A stretch of DNA of 64,000 nt from Thalassoglobus neptunius (lineage in GTDB: Bacteria; Planctomycetota; Planctomycetia; Planctomycetales; Planctomycetaceae): NCBI RefSeq assembly GCF_007859735.1, contig NZ_SIHI01000001.1, forward strand, positions 1,446,251-1,510,250, read 5' to 3'. Numbering within the stretch: position 1 is the first letter of the stretch; each line of letters begins with the position of its first letter. The notes under the pieces are model-generated. The model was not told the origin of the DNA. It ran no database searches and worked only from the letters and a program-made list of their open reading frames with translations. Of the stretch, positions 7,490-17,393 are shown in pieces. The position numbers and the translations under genes are program-made.

Positions 7490-8737
7490 ATGGCCATCGT
7501 GGAATCTCAGCGATTCGATTTGATTAGTTCCGAGTTCAAAAGCGCGCCGCATAAAACTTATCAGCGGATGCGTGATGAGGGAGATGTCATTCGAGCGAGG
7601 ATTCCCATCATCGGAAAGGTCTGGGTTTGTACGACGCATCAGGCTTGCTCGGAAATGTTGAAGGATCAGGAGTTGTTCGTTCGTGAGCCGGCTCGTGCTG
7701 GCAAGCGGAGCGTCGCCTGGTTTTTGAATTGGCTTCCTCGTCGAGTTCGAGAACTCAGCGACAATATGATGAGCTATGACGGAGAGCAACATCGACGCCT
7801 GAGAGGTCTTGTCGACAAAGCGTTTCAACGTCAAAGCGTGTCAGTCCTTCAACCTCGATTGACAGCACTCGCCAGCGACTTCGTGGAAGAACTTCCGCAG
7901 CACACTGACGATTCTGGAGTGGTGGATCTCATTCCGCATTTCGCGCGTCCGTTCCCGCTTGAAGTGATTTCGGAACTTCTCGGTCTTCCGGAATCAGATC
8001 GAACTCAATTTGCCAACTGGGGAAACCGGTTGGCGACGGTTCGATCACTTCCGACGATGCTGGCTGCCGGAGGAGGCTTGTGGAAGCTGCGAAAGTATCT
8101 GGCGCAGCAAATTGAAGAGTGTCGACAGAACCCGCGTCCGGGGCTTCTTTCCGATCTCGTTCATGTCGAGCAGGATGGTCATCGATTGAGTTCCAAAGAA
8201 TTGATTGCGATGGCCTTTCTTCTACTCGTCGCGGGTCATGAGACAACCGTTCATCTCATCACCGGAGCGATTCTCACGTTCTTAAAAGAGCCTGAGCAAA
8301 AGGCTCAACTGATGAATAACTGGGATCTCGCAACGAGCGCGGTCGACGAAACGCTCCGCTATGTTTCTCCAATTGAAATGAGCAAGGGCCGATTTGTGGT
8401 TCGCGATGTTGAGTGGCATGGAAAGCCGCTCAAACGTGGTCAAACCATTATGGCAATGATTGGCTCCGCGAATCATGATCCTGCTCGATTTCCTGATCCG
8501 GAAACCTTTGATATCTCTCGATCGCCCAATCTGCATTTATCGTTCGGCTCCGGAATTCACACATGCCTCGGAATGCAACTGGCACGTGCAGAAGCTGCGA
8601 CTGCTCTTCAGCAATTGTTTACTGCGTACCCAGACTTGCAGCTCGCTGATCCCGAAGGACCAGTTCCCTGGACGAAACGATTGGGAATCCGCACGCTCTC
8701 GAATCTCAACGTCCGACTGAAATCATCCGAGAACTGA
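7490..8737 (+). CDS. Cytochrome P450
   Basis: A 415-aa soluble class I bacterial P450. The I-helix oxygen-activation motif AGHETT is at 248-253, the K-helix ExxR is E287-T-L-R290, and the heme loop FGSGIHTCLG carries the proximal ligand Cys359. The N-terminus has no membrane anchor. The C-helix segment (MMSYDGEQHRRLRGLVDKAF) is canonical. Redox partners are not encoded nearby, so ferredoxin and its reductase must come from elsewhere. It follows the glycosyltransferase gene by 113 bp on the same strand, but no common pathway is evident. The substrate is unknown; family assignment is secure. Confidence 0.95.
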   Translation: MAIVESQRFDLISSEFKSAPHKTYQRMRDEGDVIRARIPIIGKVWVCTTHQACSEMLKDQELFVREPARAGKRSVAWFLNWLPRRVRELSDNMMSYDGEQHRRLRGLVDKAFQRQSVSVLQPRLTALASDFVEELPQHTDDSGVVDLIPHFARPFPLEVISELLGLPESDRTQFANWGNRLATVRSLPTMLAAGGGLWKLRKYLAQQIEECRQNPRPGLLSDLVHVEQDGHRLSSKELIAMAFLLLVAGHETTVHLITGAILTFLKEPEQKAQLMNNWDLATSAVDETLRYVSPIEMSKGRFVVRDVEWHGKPLKRGQTIMAMIGSANHDPARFPDPETFDISRSPNLHLSFGSGIHTCLGMQLARAEAATALQQLFTAYPDLQLADPEGPVPWTKRLGIRTLSNLNVRLKSSEN

Positions 8738-8762
8738 AGCTGCTGGCATTTTGACAAGAGTA

Positions 8763-8778
8763 CGGAAGTATTCTTCCG
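8763..8778. terminator. Possible bidirectional terminator hairpin
   Basis: CGGAAG-TATT-CTTCCG is a perfect 6-bp stem with a 4-nt loop. It lies between the convergent P450 gene (ends 8737) and thioredoxin-domain gene (ends 8839). No T-run follows on either strand, so it is only a candidate. Confidence 0.3.
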
Positions 8779-8838
8779 GCAGGCTCAGCGGATCTTCATT
8801 CTGCCTGGAGAGTCTGTTCGAAAGAAATCGTCGGGAGG

Positions 8839-11800
8839 TTATTCTTCGGATGAGCTTTCGCTCTCCTCGTCGGTGTTCGGAGTCGGGCGTTCCCAGGTCC
8901 CGTCGAGAATCTGCTGAATGGTCGTTCTCATTTCGATTCCCCCGTTCTCGCGATATCCAACGTGAACGGATTCGATGATGTTGCCGGGGCTGAGAATCAC
9001 GGTATGCGGGATGCCGGAGACAGCAAAGTCCGAAGCGACGCTTCCTGCACTGTCCATCGCCACCTCGGGAGTCCAACCTTTCAGAGCGAGAAATGCTCGA
9101 ACTTCCTGCGGGGTTTCCTGCAAGTTGACCGCCACGAATAAGACGTCTTCCGGATCGAATTCCGCGGTCGCAGCGATGTAATCGGGAAGTGCCTCAACAC
9201 ATGGTCCGCACCAGGTTGCCCAGAAGTCGAGGACAACGACTTTGTCGAGATGGTCACGGATCCGAAAGGTGTTTCCATCGATTCCGGCCAGTTCAAACGG
9301 TACGGATTCTGTGCCGATCAGTTTCGAACCTTCCACATTGCTCCCCGATTCCGGAATGTCCCAATCGGGTTCTTTGGCGAATGTCGGAATCCATTGGGAA
9401 TACGCGACCGGGCCGTTTTCTTGTGGGATCTCACCGAGGACCACTTCACCGATCGCTTGAAACGGGATGCGACACTCGCCGAAGTGAGGAGTCACTCCGA
9501 TCAGATAGTCCCCTTGGACACCTGTCGGTGACATGCTGAACCTCAGATGATCTTCGAAGGTCAGTTGCATCCCTTCACGAAGAGGTTCATCGCTTTCAGC
9601 TTCCTGCCCTTCTTCGGTTTCGTCTGTTTCAGTGGTCGACGGCGGATGGAGCCAGATGACCGCCGCGATTCGTTCACGTGAAAACGGGAACTCCTCCAGT
9701 TGAGATTCAAACTGAACCGTTTCTTCGTCGATGTGTTTGAGGTGTCCTCGTAACAGGTCTCCATTGCGAGCCATGAGGACGTGACTCGACGGGCGCTCTC
9801 TGCGAAAACGCGGAATGAGAAGTGTCCGATTCCGAGTTTCTTCAACGATGAACTGTTTGACGGATGTGCCATCGAGGTTCCGGACTTCGAAATCAGAAAT
9901 CATGATGCCGCGCGTCAGTGGGTTTGACCCGTAAGCGGCGTTTCTGGTGATCGAATTGACGTTTGCTTTGAATGTCAGACTCTTGCCGATTCGCTTCTGA
10001 TGATCCATGGGAATGGATTTGAGCAGTTGTCCATCGACGACGACATGGATCTTTCCGTCGCGCACGGAGAGTGAGATTTCGACCGATCCCTTCTCGGAGT
10101 CGATGAACGTTTGACGTCCGCCACCGGCGGGATTCATGCGAAGCTGTCGGATCTGCAATTGGTTGCCTGCCTGAACAGCGGGATCGAAATCCTCAACCCA
10201 GAGTTTGGTCCCATTCAGCATGATCTTCAGATTCGTTGCATCGCGAGGGTTTCCGAGTCGTTCGCCGTACAACTGAATCTGCAGTTCCGAGTATTGCTGG
10301 GCTCCCCAATCAAGCCGAAACCGAACCTCGTCTCCGGTGAGAATTTCAGGATGACCGTAAGTGGCCGAGGTTTTCATAATCAACCGGTCGCCATCATTCT
10401 TCGTGCCGCCGAGCATGCGCTTCCAGCCTTCGTCTTCGAAGCCACGTTGAAAAACACGTTCGGGAACGGAGAGTTCGACCGCTTTGACGATATCCGTTGA
10501 AATTTCTGACAAGTCCGAGAATGGCACTTCCAGTTCGATACGCTCATCTCGAACTGAATGAAGTATGCAGGGAATCACATCTCCATTGCGGAGATAAAGA
10601 AAGTCAGGATATCCGTCGTCTAATGCACTGCTGTCCGCCGGTTCTTCTCCTCGAATGAAACGGGCATTACCTGCGGTTGCAAATGCGTTCGGATTCAGTG
10701 CGCTCGGATTCAGTCCTCCTGCCGAAATCCAAGAGACCGGTGGAGTCGTATCATTGGAGATCACGAGTTTGCCGTTGAGCGTTCCTCCCGGGTAGACCAA
10801 CCCGTCGGGAGCGTCAGGAATCGTGGGTTCACTGATCAAGCGGATCCTTTGAAGGCCAGTCAATGAGGCGGAGACAGGGGCTTCGGACCATTCCGCGGAA
10901 ATCTCGATTTGCTCGTCTTCGACTCGTAGCACTTTCCCGGTGACCACTCCTCCAGTTTGCCAACTTACCTGATCGACTGCACGAAGAGGGGACGACTCCG
11001 GATCATCGTTGACGACGATGGATTCAATCTGATCGACGGAAAACTCCGTCGGCTCTTGGTCACTCTCGCCCGGAAAATTGACAGGCTCTCCCGGTTCAAA
11101 TTGAGGAACATCACCGTAAAGAATGGAGCCGTCGGTCAAGTGAATTCGACTCGTTCCGGTTTTTAATGGTTTGGGAAGATTCCCGTTCCAGCGGTCGACG
11201 CGGATGTACTTCAGCGTGAGGTCGCCGTCCCGGTTCCAAATCTGCAGGCCTTTCGGTTTGTATTCAGGCTCTTCTTTCTTGGGATCTCCTTTGAGTTCAC
11301 CGAGTTTCACGCCCGAGTGCGAAAAGACTTCCACGGTGTGCTTCTTCTGATCCACGAACATGTGAAGATGAACGCGTTTCTGATCTTCTTTGAGTGTTGC
11401 CAGTTCTGTGAACTGAAAACCGGAGAGCAGGACCAGAATTTCTTCCCAGCTTTCAACGCGCAGGCTCATCTCTCGGCTCTCGCCAAGTGCGAACGTGAAT
11501 GATGGGCGTTTCGACTCCGATTCGATGACAAACTCGACTTCGACCCGATCGGAGAAATCGAGTTTCTGATACGCTCCATGATTTCCAGAATCGGTCACGA
11601 GTTCTCCGTTGGGCTGTTCATTCCAACCAAATGGTTCTGTATTCGGATTCGGTGTCGTCCAGCCTTCAACTCCACGCGGTCCCTGATAAATCAGATCCGG
11701 CGTGTCGACACGTTTGACGTGTTCAACGTGTTCGAGCAGGACGGAAAACGGGGAAAAGCGATCGCTTTCAAACAACAGCGACGTTTCCGTCGCACCGATG

Positions 11801-12162
11801 AGGTCTCCAAACAGAACGTCTCCATTGCGAAGCGAAATGCGAAACTTGTCATGACTCTGCGGCAGCGGATCAACTTTGCGGAATTGAACCGCCGAGAGAG
11901 CTGACCGCTCGATTTGAAGCGGATCGACGAACAGCGGAGATCGCCAGGTGAGCGTTTCTTCATCGACTGAGAGAAGCTCTCCGTACAGTGTGTCCCCTTC
12001 GTGCCAGTACAACGTTCCGGATGATGGATCGTCTGCAATTGCAATGGCTGCCAGATTCAGAACGAGCGCAATCCCCCCCATCAGAGCGATGAACGGGGCG
12101 ATCTGTTTTCGGCGTCGATTTGGCCGCTGATCCTGAAAAATTGGGAAGCGGTTCGAAATCAT
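8839..12162 (-). CDS. Large exported protein: seven small beta repeats, two LamG-like regions, C-terminal TlpA-type thioredoxin
   Basis: An 1107-aa protein with a membrane anchor or signal at about residues 22-43. A ~45-residue motif with an NGDxLxGxL core recurs about seven times. Examples are EGDTLYGELLSVDEE (about 55), NGDVLFGDLIGATE (about 113), DGSILYGDV, GGVVTGKVLRVEDE, NGDVIPCILHSVRDE and NGDLLRGHLKHIDEE, plus a degenerate copy before the last domain. Two longer beta-rich segments between repeats resemble LamG/concanavalin-like domains. The C-terminal ~160 residues form a TlpA/ResA-type thioredoxin: WATWCGPC with Cys985 and Cys988, and cis-Pro in GIPHT near 1052. The tail is acidic and Ser/Glu-rich. 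It probably acts outside the cytoplasmic membrane as a thiol-disulfide protein. It is the last gene of a three-gene minus-strand run, 78 bp after the toroid gene. Confidence 0.85.
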   Translation of the reverse strand: MISNRFPIFQDQRPNRRRKQIAPFIALMGGIALVLNLAAIAIADDPSSGTLYWHEGDTLYGELLSVDEETLTWRSPLFVDPLQIERSALSAVQFRKVDPLPQSHDKFRISLRNGDVLFGDLIGATETSLLFESDRFSPFSVLLEHVEHVKRVDTPDLIYQGPRGVEGWTTPNPNTEPFGWNEQPNGELVTDSGNHGAYQKLDFSDRVEVEFVIESESKRPSFTFALGESREMSLRVESWEEILVLLSGFQFTELATLKEDQKRVHLHMFVDQKKHTVEVFSHSGVKLGELKGDPKKEEPEYKPKGLQIWNRDGDLTLKYIRVDRWNGNLPKPLKTGTSRIHLTDGSILYGDVPQFEPGEPVNFPGESDQEPTEFSVDQIESIVVNDDPESSPLRAVDQVSWQTGGVVTGKVLRVEDEQIEISAEWSEAPVSASLTGLQRIRLISEPTIPDAPDGLVYPGGTLNGKLVISNDTTPPVSWISAGGLNPSALNPNAFATAGNARFIRGEEPADSSALDDGYPDFLYLRNGDVIPCILHSVRDERIELEVPFSDLSEISTDIVKAVELSVPERVFQRGFEDEGWKRMLGGTKNDGDRLIMKTSATYGHPEILTGDEVRFRLDWGAQQYSELQIQLYGERLGNPRDATNLKIMLNGTKLWVEDFDPAVQAGNQLQIRQLRMNPAGGGRQTFIDSEKGSVEISLSVRDGKIHVVVDGQLLKSIPMDHQKRIGKSLTFKANVNSITRNAAYGSNPLTRGIMISDFEVRNLDGTSVKQFIVEETRNRTLLIPRFRRERPSSHVLMARNGDLLRGHLKHIDEETVQFESQLEEFPFSRERIAAVIWLHPPSTTETDETEEGQEAESDEPLREGMQLTFEDHLRFSMSPTGVQGDYLIGVTPHFGECRIPFQAIGEVVLGEIPQENGPVAYSQWIPTFAKEPDWDIPESGSNVEGSKLIGTESVPFELAGIDGNTFRIRDHLDKVVVLDFWATWCGPCVEALPDYIAATAEFDPEDVLFVAVNLQETPQEVRAFLALKGWTPEVAMDSAGSVASDFAVSGIPHTVILSPGNIIESVHVGYRENGGIEMRTTIQQILDGTWERPTPNTDEESESSSEE

Positions 12163-12240
12163 AATTCACTTTCGCTTATGAACCCGATGCAGTTGGACTT
12201 CGCAAAAGGTTGTTCGGATCGAAACAGCAATCACTGTTGA

Positions 12241-13320
12241 TCAGCGTTCGTAGATAGGAAGAAATCGGTAATTGAGAGCCATTGCCAGCATCGACATGGC
12301 TGTTCCGTAGGCCTCTCCGTGACCGCTTTGAAAACTCCCGTCATCTCTTTGTAGTGCAGAGAGTTGTTTGACTGTGATTTTGTTCCATTTCTGCCATGCT
12401 TCGAAGTCTCCTTGAAACAACGCCTGAGCCATGTAGTAGCGAAAATAGAACGGGTAGCTGTTTTCAAAGGATTCGAGAGTTGAAGTGAGTTGATTCATGA
12501 CACCACGATATTGGTCCAAGTCCTTGCGATGTCCGATCGCCATCACCAGTCCCGAGATCGCCTGGAGGTTTCTTGATCCTCCGCCTCCAATTCCCGAGTA
12601 CCCAACGCTGCCTTGTCGAGTGGTCATCTTTTGAAAGTACTCGAGACCTTTATCTATCACTTCGTTCGGAACATTAATCCCGGCGTTTCGAGCGGCGAGC
12701 AATCCCATCAGGACAGCCCCGGAAACAGAAGTGTCTGCATCGGTCGATTCCGGAGAATAGCGCCACGCGCCCCAGGGATTGTTCTTCTGCGATGTCGCTG
12801 CACATCCCACAGCAAGTTCGAGAGCTTCGCCAATTGTTCTTTGTTCGTTGGCGTCCTCTTCCCCAGCCCAGAGAAGTTCGTCATCGAGAACACCGTACAC
12901 TTCGGCCAGGCCCAGCATTCCGAATCCGTGGTGATACATGCTGCCGGGAAGGTATCCGGTTTTGGAATCCTGTCCACGGATGAGATGTCGCACTGCTTTG
13001 CGGATGTTTTCCCGATACTTTCCAAAGTTGGGATCTTCTCCGCTCGCGAGGAATGCCATGATGCACATTCCAGTAATTCCGGAATTTCCCACTCCGCCGT
13101 GACCGATCGAAGAGCCTCCCCAACTTCCATCCGGAGACTGGTTTCGGACCAGCCATTGGAGTCCGCGCTCATAGATCTCTTCAACTTCCGGAGGGACAGC
13201 GTCACCGTAGCGCAGTTCGGAATCCTGCGCGCTACAGGCGGAAACGCTTAAGATGAGTGCTGTCCAGATCACGGCACTTTGAGACAGTGAGTGCCTGCTT
13301 CTTTGGATCGCGACGTTCAT
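12241..13320 (-). CDS. Secreted prenyltransferase/squalene-oxidase-repeat (alpha-toroid) protein
   Basis: A 359-aa protein with an N-terminal signal peptide (about 12-31, AVIWTALILSVSACSA). QW-type repeats of terpenoid-cyclase alpha/alpha toroids follow: LQWLVRNQSPDGSWGG near the start, LELAVGCAATSQKNNPWGAW in the middle, and LSALQRDDGSFQSGHGEAYG near the end. The DxDD acid motif of squalene-hopene cyclases is not seen, and at 359 aa it is about half a cyclase. It is therefore more likely a protein-binding or carbohydrate-binding toroid than a cyclase. Planctomycetes carry many such proteins. It lies 54 bp after the coiled-coil membrane protein gene and 78 bp before the thioredoxin gene, so co-transcription is likely. 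Confidence 0.82.
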   Translation of the reverse strand: MNVAIQRSRHSLSQSAVIWTALILSVSACSAQDSELRYGDAVPPEVEEIYERGLQWLVRNQSPDGSWGGSSIGHGGVGNSGITGMCIMAFLASGEDPNFGKYRENIRKAVRHLIRGQDSKTGYLPGSMYHHGFGMLGLAEVYGVLDDELLWAGEEDANEQRTIGEALELAVGCAATSQKNNPWGAWRYSPESTDADTSVSGAVLMGLLAARNAGINVPNEVIDKGLEYFQKMTTRQGSVGYSGIGGGGSRNLQAISGLVMAIGHRKDLDQYRGVMNQLTSTLESFENSYPFYFRYYMAQALFQGDFEAWQKWNKITVKQLSALQRDDGSFQSGHGEAYGTAMSMLAMALNYRFLPIYER

Positions 13321-13374
13321 AAATCAGGGCTTTCAATGCGCGGAATTTTGTGTCAGACCAAAGCGGTCGAAAGC

Positions 13375-16300
13375 TCAATTTGCCGTCCGGCCTTCGAGGG
13401 CGTTGAAGAAGGCATCAAGGCCGTCGCGAAATTCTTCGGGGAGTTTTTCGACTGAGACTCCGCTTGATTGTTCGACTTCACGCTGTTCGACCTTTGCGTT
13501 CGGATCATGACCCGGACCCATTAACGCAAGGGCTGCCGAAGACGTTGTTCCTCCGCCTCCGCCGCCGGGTGTCGATCCTCCTCCGCCTCCTCCTCCACCA
13601 GGATTGGCTCGTTTGGACTGGAGGAGCCACTCAATGGCCTCTGTCTCCGCTCCGATCGCTTCTGGACCGGTATTCGGTTCGCCGAGAATTTGCGTTGCGT
13701 CCGCCATTGCATTGCTGGCCATCGAGACGAGATACAACTCTTTCTTGAATTTGGCAGCCCCTTCCGGAATGGCTCGAATATCCGTCATCACAGCCAGAGT
13801 TCGACGGTGAATGGTGTCCTGCGTTTCGGATTGTTTTTTAGCACGTTGATCGTAGATGTCGACGTCAACAGCTTCCCGAGATTGTTCGAGAGAACGCGTT
13901 TCTTCGCGGAGGTCCATTTCCGCTTCGATGATCCGCATCACTTCCAGGACGATTTCCGGCGGCAGGCTGTCAGAAGGTCCGCCCTGACATTGTCCGCATT
14001 TCGATGCACTGACGAGTTCTTCTCCCCAGCGATCGAACGTATCTGCCCAGAATTCTGCATGAACAATGGACTCTCCGGAGAGATTGTGGCGAACCCGGTT
14101 CCCGAGCTGATTCAAGCTTTTGATTGTCTCGAGTTCTTTCATTTCATCGAGAATTCGAAGGAGTTTGTCGTCGCGTTTTCGACCGTAATAGGCTTCGAGG
14201 TCCGACTGAATGTTCCAGGCATTCTCGCTTTGAGTGACTTCTGCTTCTGCAATCAGTTCCATCGTTTCGGATTGTCGATCGTCCAGGTTTTGCTCTTCGA
14301 CGCCAAACCCTTTGAAGAGTGTCCGATTCAGGTTCTTGGCGATATCGAGTTGTTTTCTTGAGGCTGCTTTGAATCGTTTGACGAAGGTGCTGTTCTCAAG
14401 GTCATCGAGGATGTCCTGCATTTGTTCGCGCAGCTTGTTGAAATCTTCGATCAGTTTCGCCTGAACTTCCACAGCCTGATCGATTTGTTCCTGTGGCTCG
14501 GACTTTTGAGGTTTCTTTTCGCCCTTGGGGCCACCCATCAATGTTGTTGTGGGCAACGTCAGTTTTCCCGTACTTCCGTTCTTGGGAGGTTTGGGTTTTC
14601 CGTCCTCCTCCTCTGCCTGATTCGGCTTGTTGAATCCCTGTTCGACGTCAGAGAGAGAGGGAGCTTTGGGAACGGGCTTCTTCTCTGCTCCCCCTTCTCC
14701 TGAACCCGGTTTTTGATTGCGATTGTTTCCCGCTGTCGGGGCAGACTTCGAAGGCGATTCTGCTCCTGGGCTTGGTGGCTTCGCGACCGATTTTGCGGAC
14801 TCGTTTAACAGGTCGGCGATGGATGGCATTCTTTTGTCTGCCATTTCACGCATCTGCTTCAAAGTTTCCGCAAAGAGTTCGAGATGGCCGACCAACATTT
14901 CAGGATTTTTAACGGCCTGATTAATGAGTCGTTCGCCAGCGTCGGTGACGGCGCCCAATTTTGTTGCGTTGGCTTTTTCCGCGGAAGCTTGCCGACGGAT
15001 ACGGCTTTGCGTTGCCGGCTGCTGCAACGCTTCGCCATCAAGTCGACGCAGTGCACGGTTTTCGTCGTGCAAGCGAACTTCTTCCTCGTAGACATCATCT
15101 GCATGGCTCGCCCATCGTCGTAACTGGTTCGCGATCCAGATTGCATGATCTTGCGGTGTCATCACGTGCAAGATGTACGGGGCGCTGTAAGCTCTCTCTC
15201 CATCGGGGCGATAGTCCTCAGCATAAGCGCGAACTTGCAGCGTCTGCGGAGTGACATTGTCGGTCTCGGCACAGAAGCTTGTCGTCCCGTTGAGGCGGGT
15301 CTGTTCGTAATCGCCTCGAAGTACTGGCTTTTCACCCTGTTCAGGATGAGGGTTGCGAACAGGATCGATGATCCCGGACCACTCAAGTCCGAGAGTTTTC
15401 AAGCCGAAGTCATCCGTCGCAGAGATCTCGAAGTTGATCACCTCTGTAGAAAGGATGACCTGATTCGGTTCGATGAGCAGGCAGCCAACGGTGGGGGAAG
15501 CATCTTCGACAGCATTCATTCGAAGCTGAAAATCATCCTTCGCTGTGAGCCCGAGTGTGTCTTGCCAGTCAAACGAAATGGTTTGAGTCGAGTCGGCGTG
15601 GAATTTTTTCCGGTGAATTTGTGCAGCCTGGATCTGTGCTTCTTCTCCGTTCACTCGTGCTGATTGCAATTCCCGATTAATGGTCGCGACGAATTCTGCC
15701 GTCGAACCCTGAACAACCGAAATCACGCCACCACGAACATCGATCTCAAGAGGTTTGGAGTAATTCAGGTACTCTGGGAGATGGACGAAGGCCTGAATGT
15801 CTTTGAGTTCAGGACGCGGTTGGGGATGGATGTCGATTGTGTGACGCGCGTCGCCGATTCTGAGATTGAGAGCCGACTCAGACGTTAAGGGTGGGATGGT
15901 GAATTCGTAGCGGTCTTCTTGTCGTTTCGTTGAGACCTGTTCACGAAGAGCGTCGGTGTGGATCGTTCCTTGATCCGGGGACCATTGCGTCGAAGAAGAG
16001 AGTGTGGCGGTCAGCGGAAACTCTTCTCCGAGCGGAACGACCATCTCTTCGGGAAGAGAATCGAGCTGAGCAAACGTGAAGCGTTTGATGTCGCTCCACG
16101 GAGCCAGCCAGCGTCCGAGTGCGTTCGCTCCGGCCGCTGGGACAACAATCAAACAAAGCAACATGAGACAAGCAGGAATTGCGGCGGTTCGCATCCAGAA
16201 CTTGTGGCGAGGTTCGGGAACGGCATCGGAAAGGTCGCGATCGCGCATGACTTCGTCGACTTGATCGATGGCGGCCTGCCGCAAGGTTTTACTGTCGCTG

Positions 16301-16659
16301 GCTCCTTTTTCGTTTTGTGCCAGTTCGACAATTCCAAGCAATTGATCTCCGAGTGCCGGGAAGTTGTGTCGAACCAGTCCGGCGACTTGCTCCATTCGAC
16401 GAGTGCCCCACAACCAGCGGTGGCATTTCAACGGAAAAAAGACAGCCAGGCCAACACTACCGAGAACGAGGATTGTTCCCCGAATGATCGCGGGGGTGTC
16501 GAAAATGCGATCGAGGGCGAAGACGGCGAGGTACGACAGGACCAATCCGAAGATTCCGGCCAACAGGCCTTCGGCCACTTTGATCATTCGAACCCGTTGA
16601 CGAAAATCACTGAGACGCCGCGTCGTGTTTGGGGGGAGTCCGTGTTCTTGGCCTGTCAT
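13375..16659 (-). CDS. Large membrane protein with coiled coil (DUF4175-like), first gene of the minus arm
   Basis: A 1094-aa protein. Two hydrophobic helices lie near residues 30-85 (EGLLAGIFGLVLSYLAVFAL, then RGTILVLGSVGLAVFFPL) and a third near 160-180 (AAIPACLMLLCLIVVPAAGA). A long extracytoplasmic beta-rich region follows, then an Ala/Glu/Gln-rich helical region with a Pro/Lys linker, and a Gly-run-rich tail near the C-terminus. This architecture matches DUF4175-type proteins that accompany MoxR/DUF58/VWA operons. A CxxC (CGQC) occurs once in the helical part. The ATG at 16657-16659 was chosen for an upstream TGAGGA; a start at 16782 would add 41 unconserved residues. It heads a likely operon with the toroid and thioredoxin genes, divergent from the MoxR arm. 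Confidence 0.72.
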   Translation of the reverse strand: MTGQEHGLPPNTTRRLSDFRQRVRMIKVAEGLLAGIFGLVLSYLAVFALDRIFDTPAIIRGTILVLGSVGLAVFFPLKCHRWLWGTRRMEQVAGLVRHNFPALGDQLLGIVELAQNEKGASDSKTLRQAAIDQVDEVMRDRDLSDAVPEPRHKFWMRTAAIPACLMLLCLIVVPAAGANALGRWLAPWSDIKRFTFAQLDSLPEEMVVPLGEEFPLTATLSSSTQWSPDQGTIHTDALREQVSTKRQEDRYEFTIPPLTSESALNLRIGDARHTIDIHPQPRPELKDIQAFVHLPEYLNYSKPLEIDVRGGVISVVQGSTAEFVATINRELQSARVNGEEAQIQAAQIHRKKFHADSTQTISFDWQDTLGLTAKDDFQLRMNAVEDASPTVGCLLIEPNQVILSTEVINFEISATDDFGLKTLGLEWSGIIDPVRNPHPEQGEKPVLRGDYEQTRLNGTTSFCAETDNVTPQTLQVRAYAEDYRPDGERAYSAPYILHVMTPQDHAIWIANQLRRWASHADDVYEEEVRLHDENRALRRLDGEALQQPATQSRIRRQASAEKANATKLGAVTDAGERLINQAVKNPEMLVGHLELFAETLKQMREMADKRMPSIADLLNESAKSVAKPPSPGAESPSKSAPTAGNNRNQKPGSGEGGAEKKPVPKAPSLSDVEQGFNKPNQAEEEDGKPKPPKNGSTGKLTLPTTTLMGGPKGEKKPQKSEPQEQIDQAVEVQAKLIEDFNKLREQMQDILDDLENSTFVKRFKAASRKQLDIAKNLNRTLFKGFGVEEQNLDDRQSETMELIAEAEVTQSENAWNIQSDLEAYYGRKRDDKLLRILDEMKELETIKSLNQLGNRVRHNLSGESIVHAEFWADTFDRWGEELVSASKCGQCQGGPSDSLPPEIVLEVMRIIEAEMDLREETRSLEQSREAVDVDIYDQRAKKQSETQDTIHRRTLAVMTDIRAIPEGAAKFKKELYLVSMASNAMADATQILGEPNTGPEAIGAETEAIEWLLQSKRANPGGGGGGGGSTPGGGGGGTTSSAALALMGPGHDPNAKVEQREVEQSSGVSVEKLPEEFRDGLDAFFNALEGRTAN

Positions 16660-16880
16660 CGAGACTGCATCCTCATAAGGTTTCGGGTTCGAATTCCGTG
16701 CCTGCCTTGAATTTAAAAATCGTGTGCGACTTTCACTTCCGGGGCCGGATGGCGTCAACTTGTGAAATGATGGTGCGATCAAGAACTTCAGAACGATGCG
16801 AAGCGACCGGCTGAAGCCTCTCTGAAAATCCCTACGAGTGAATCTATGAGCTCGTCTGCCCTGCCCTGAGTGGCGATTCC

Positions 16881-16900
16881 TTAGTCGGGAAAGGGACTAA
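16881..16900. promoter_or_regulatory. Inverted repeat, possible operator
   Basis: TTAGTC and GACTAA are perfect 6-bp arms separated by 8 nt of G/A-rich sequence. The site lies about 220 bp upstream of the minus-strand coiled-coil gene, in a divergent promoter region. No regulator is encoded nearby, so a regulatory role is a guess. Confidence 0.25.
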
Positions 16901-16923
16901 CTCTTGTGACCACCGCTTCCTCT

Positions 16924-16967
16924 TGTTTCCAGACTGCTCATGTTTCCAGACTGCTCATGTTTCCAGA
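16924..16967 (+). repeat. 17-bp tandem repeat, about 2.6 copies
   Basis: The unit TGTTTCCAGACTGCTCA occurs at 16924-16940 and 16941-16957 without a mismatch, followed by a partial third copy (TGTTTCCAGA) to 16967. It is noncoding. Confidence 0.9.
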
Positions 16968-17393
16968 TGAGGTTCTTCAATGAAACTCGACAGCTTGCCG
17001 ACAGTCTTTACGACAATCCCGGACAAACTGATTACAAAAAATCCGTTCAATCTTCAGATTTCTTTGCAACATCATGAAGCCTCAGACGTAGTGACTCGCA
17101 GAAACGTTGCACAAAACCTTCAGAAAACTTTCGTTGAATATATCGTGAGACAAACATCCTCACCAGAAGAAACATGAAAATTGAGACTCAATTGAGTCGG
17201 CGCTTGCGAAGCAGCGATTCCGCGCAGAGAATGATGACAAGTCGGCTGGAGGGCTCAATTCATGATTCCTCGAAGGTCGACAGGTTGAGGTCAAGCGACC
17301 CCCAGTCGCGTCCGATGAGACGGAAAAATTGATCTTCAGCTTGCCGTTGCGAGTTCGTTCGGAACAGGCGGTGACATTTTTTGAGGCAATCAC

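Larger units (their letters stand above)
16660..17393. other. Divergent intergenic region between the two arms of the MoxR cluster
   Basis: 734 bp that must hold promoters for the coiled-coil gene (leftward) and the 509-aa secreted protein (rightward). It contains an inverted repeat at 16881-16900 and a 17-bp tandem repeat at 16924-16967, both listed separately. A short ORF at 16980-17177 shows nothing recognisable and was not called. Confidence 0.6.

Noticed and set aside
12613-13251. 212-codon plus-strand frame
   Set aside because: Antisense shadow of the toroid protein, whose QW-like repeats are unmistakable.
15958-16710. 250-codon plus-strand frame
   Set aside because: Antisense shadow of the coiled-coil membrane protein; no domain, no start signal.
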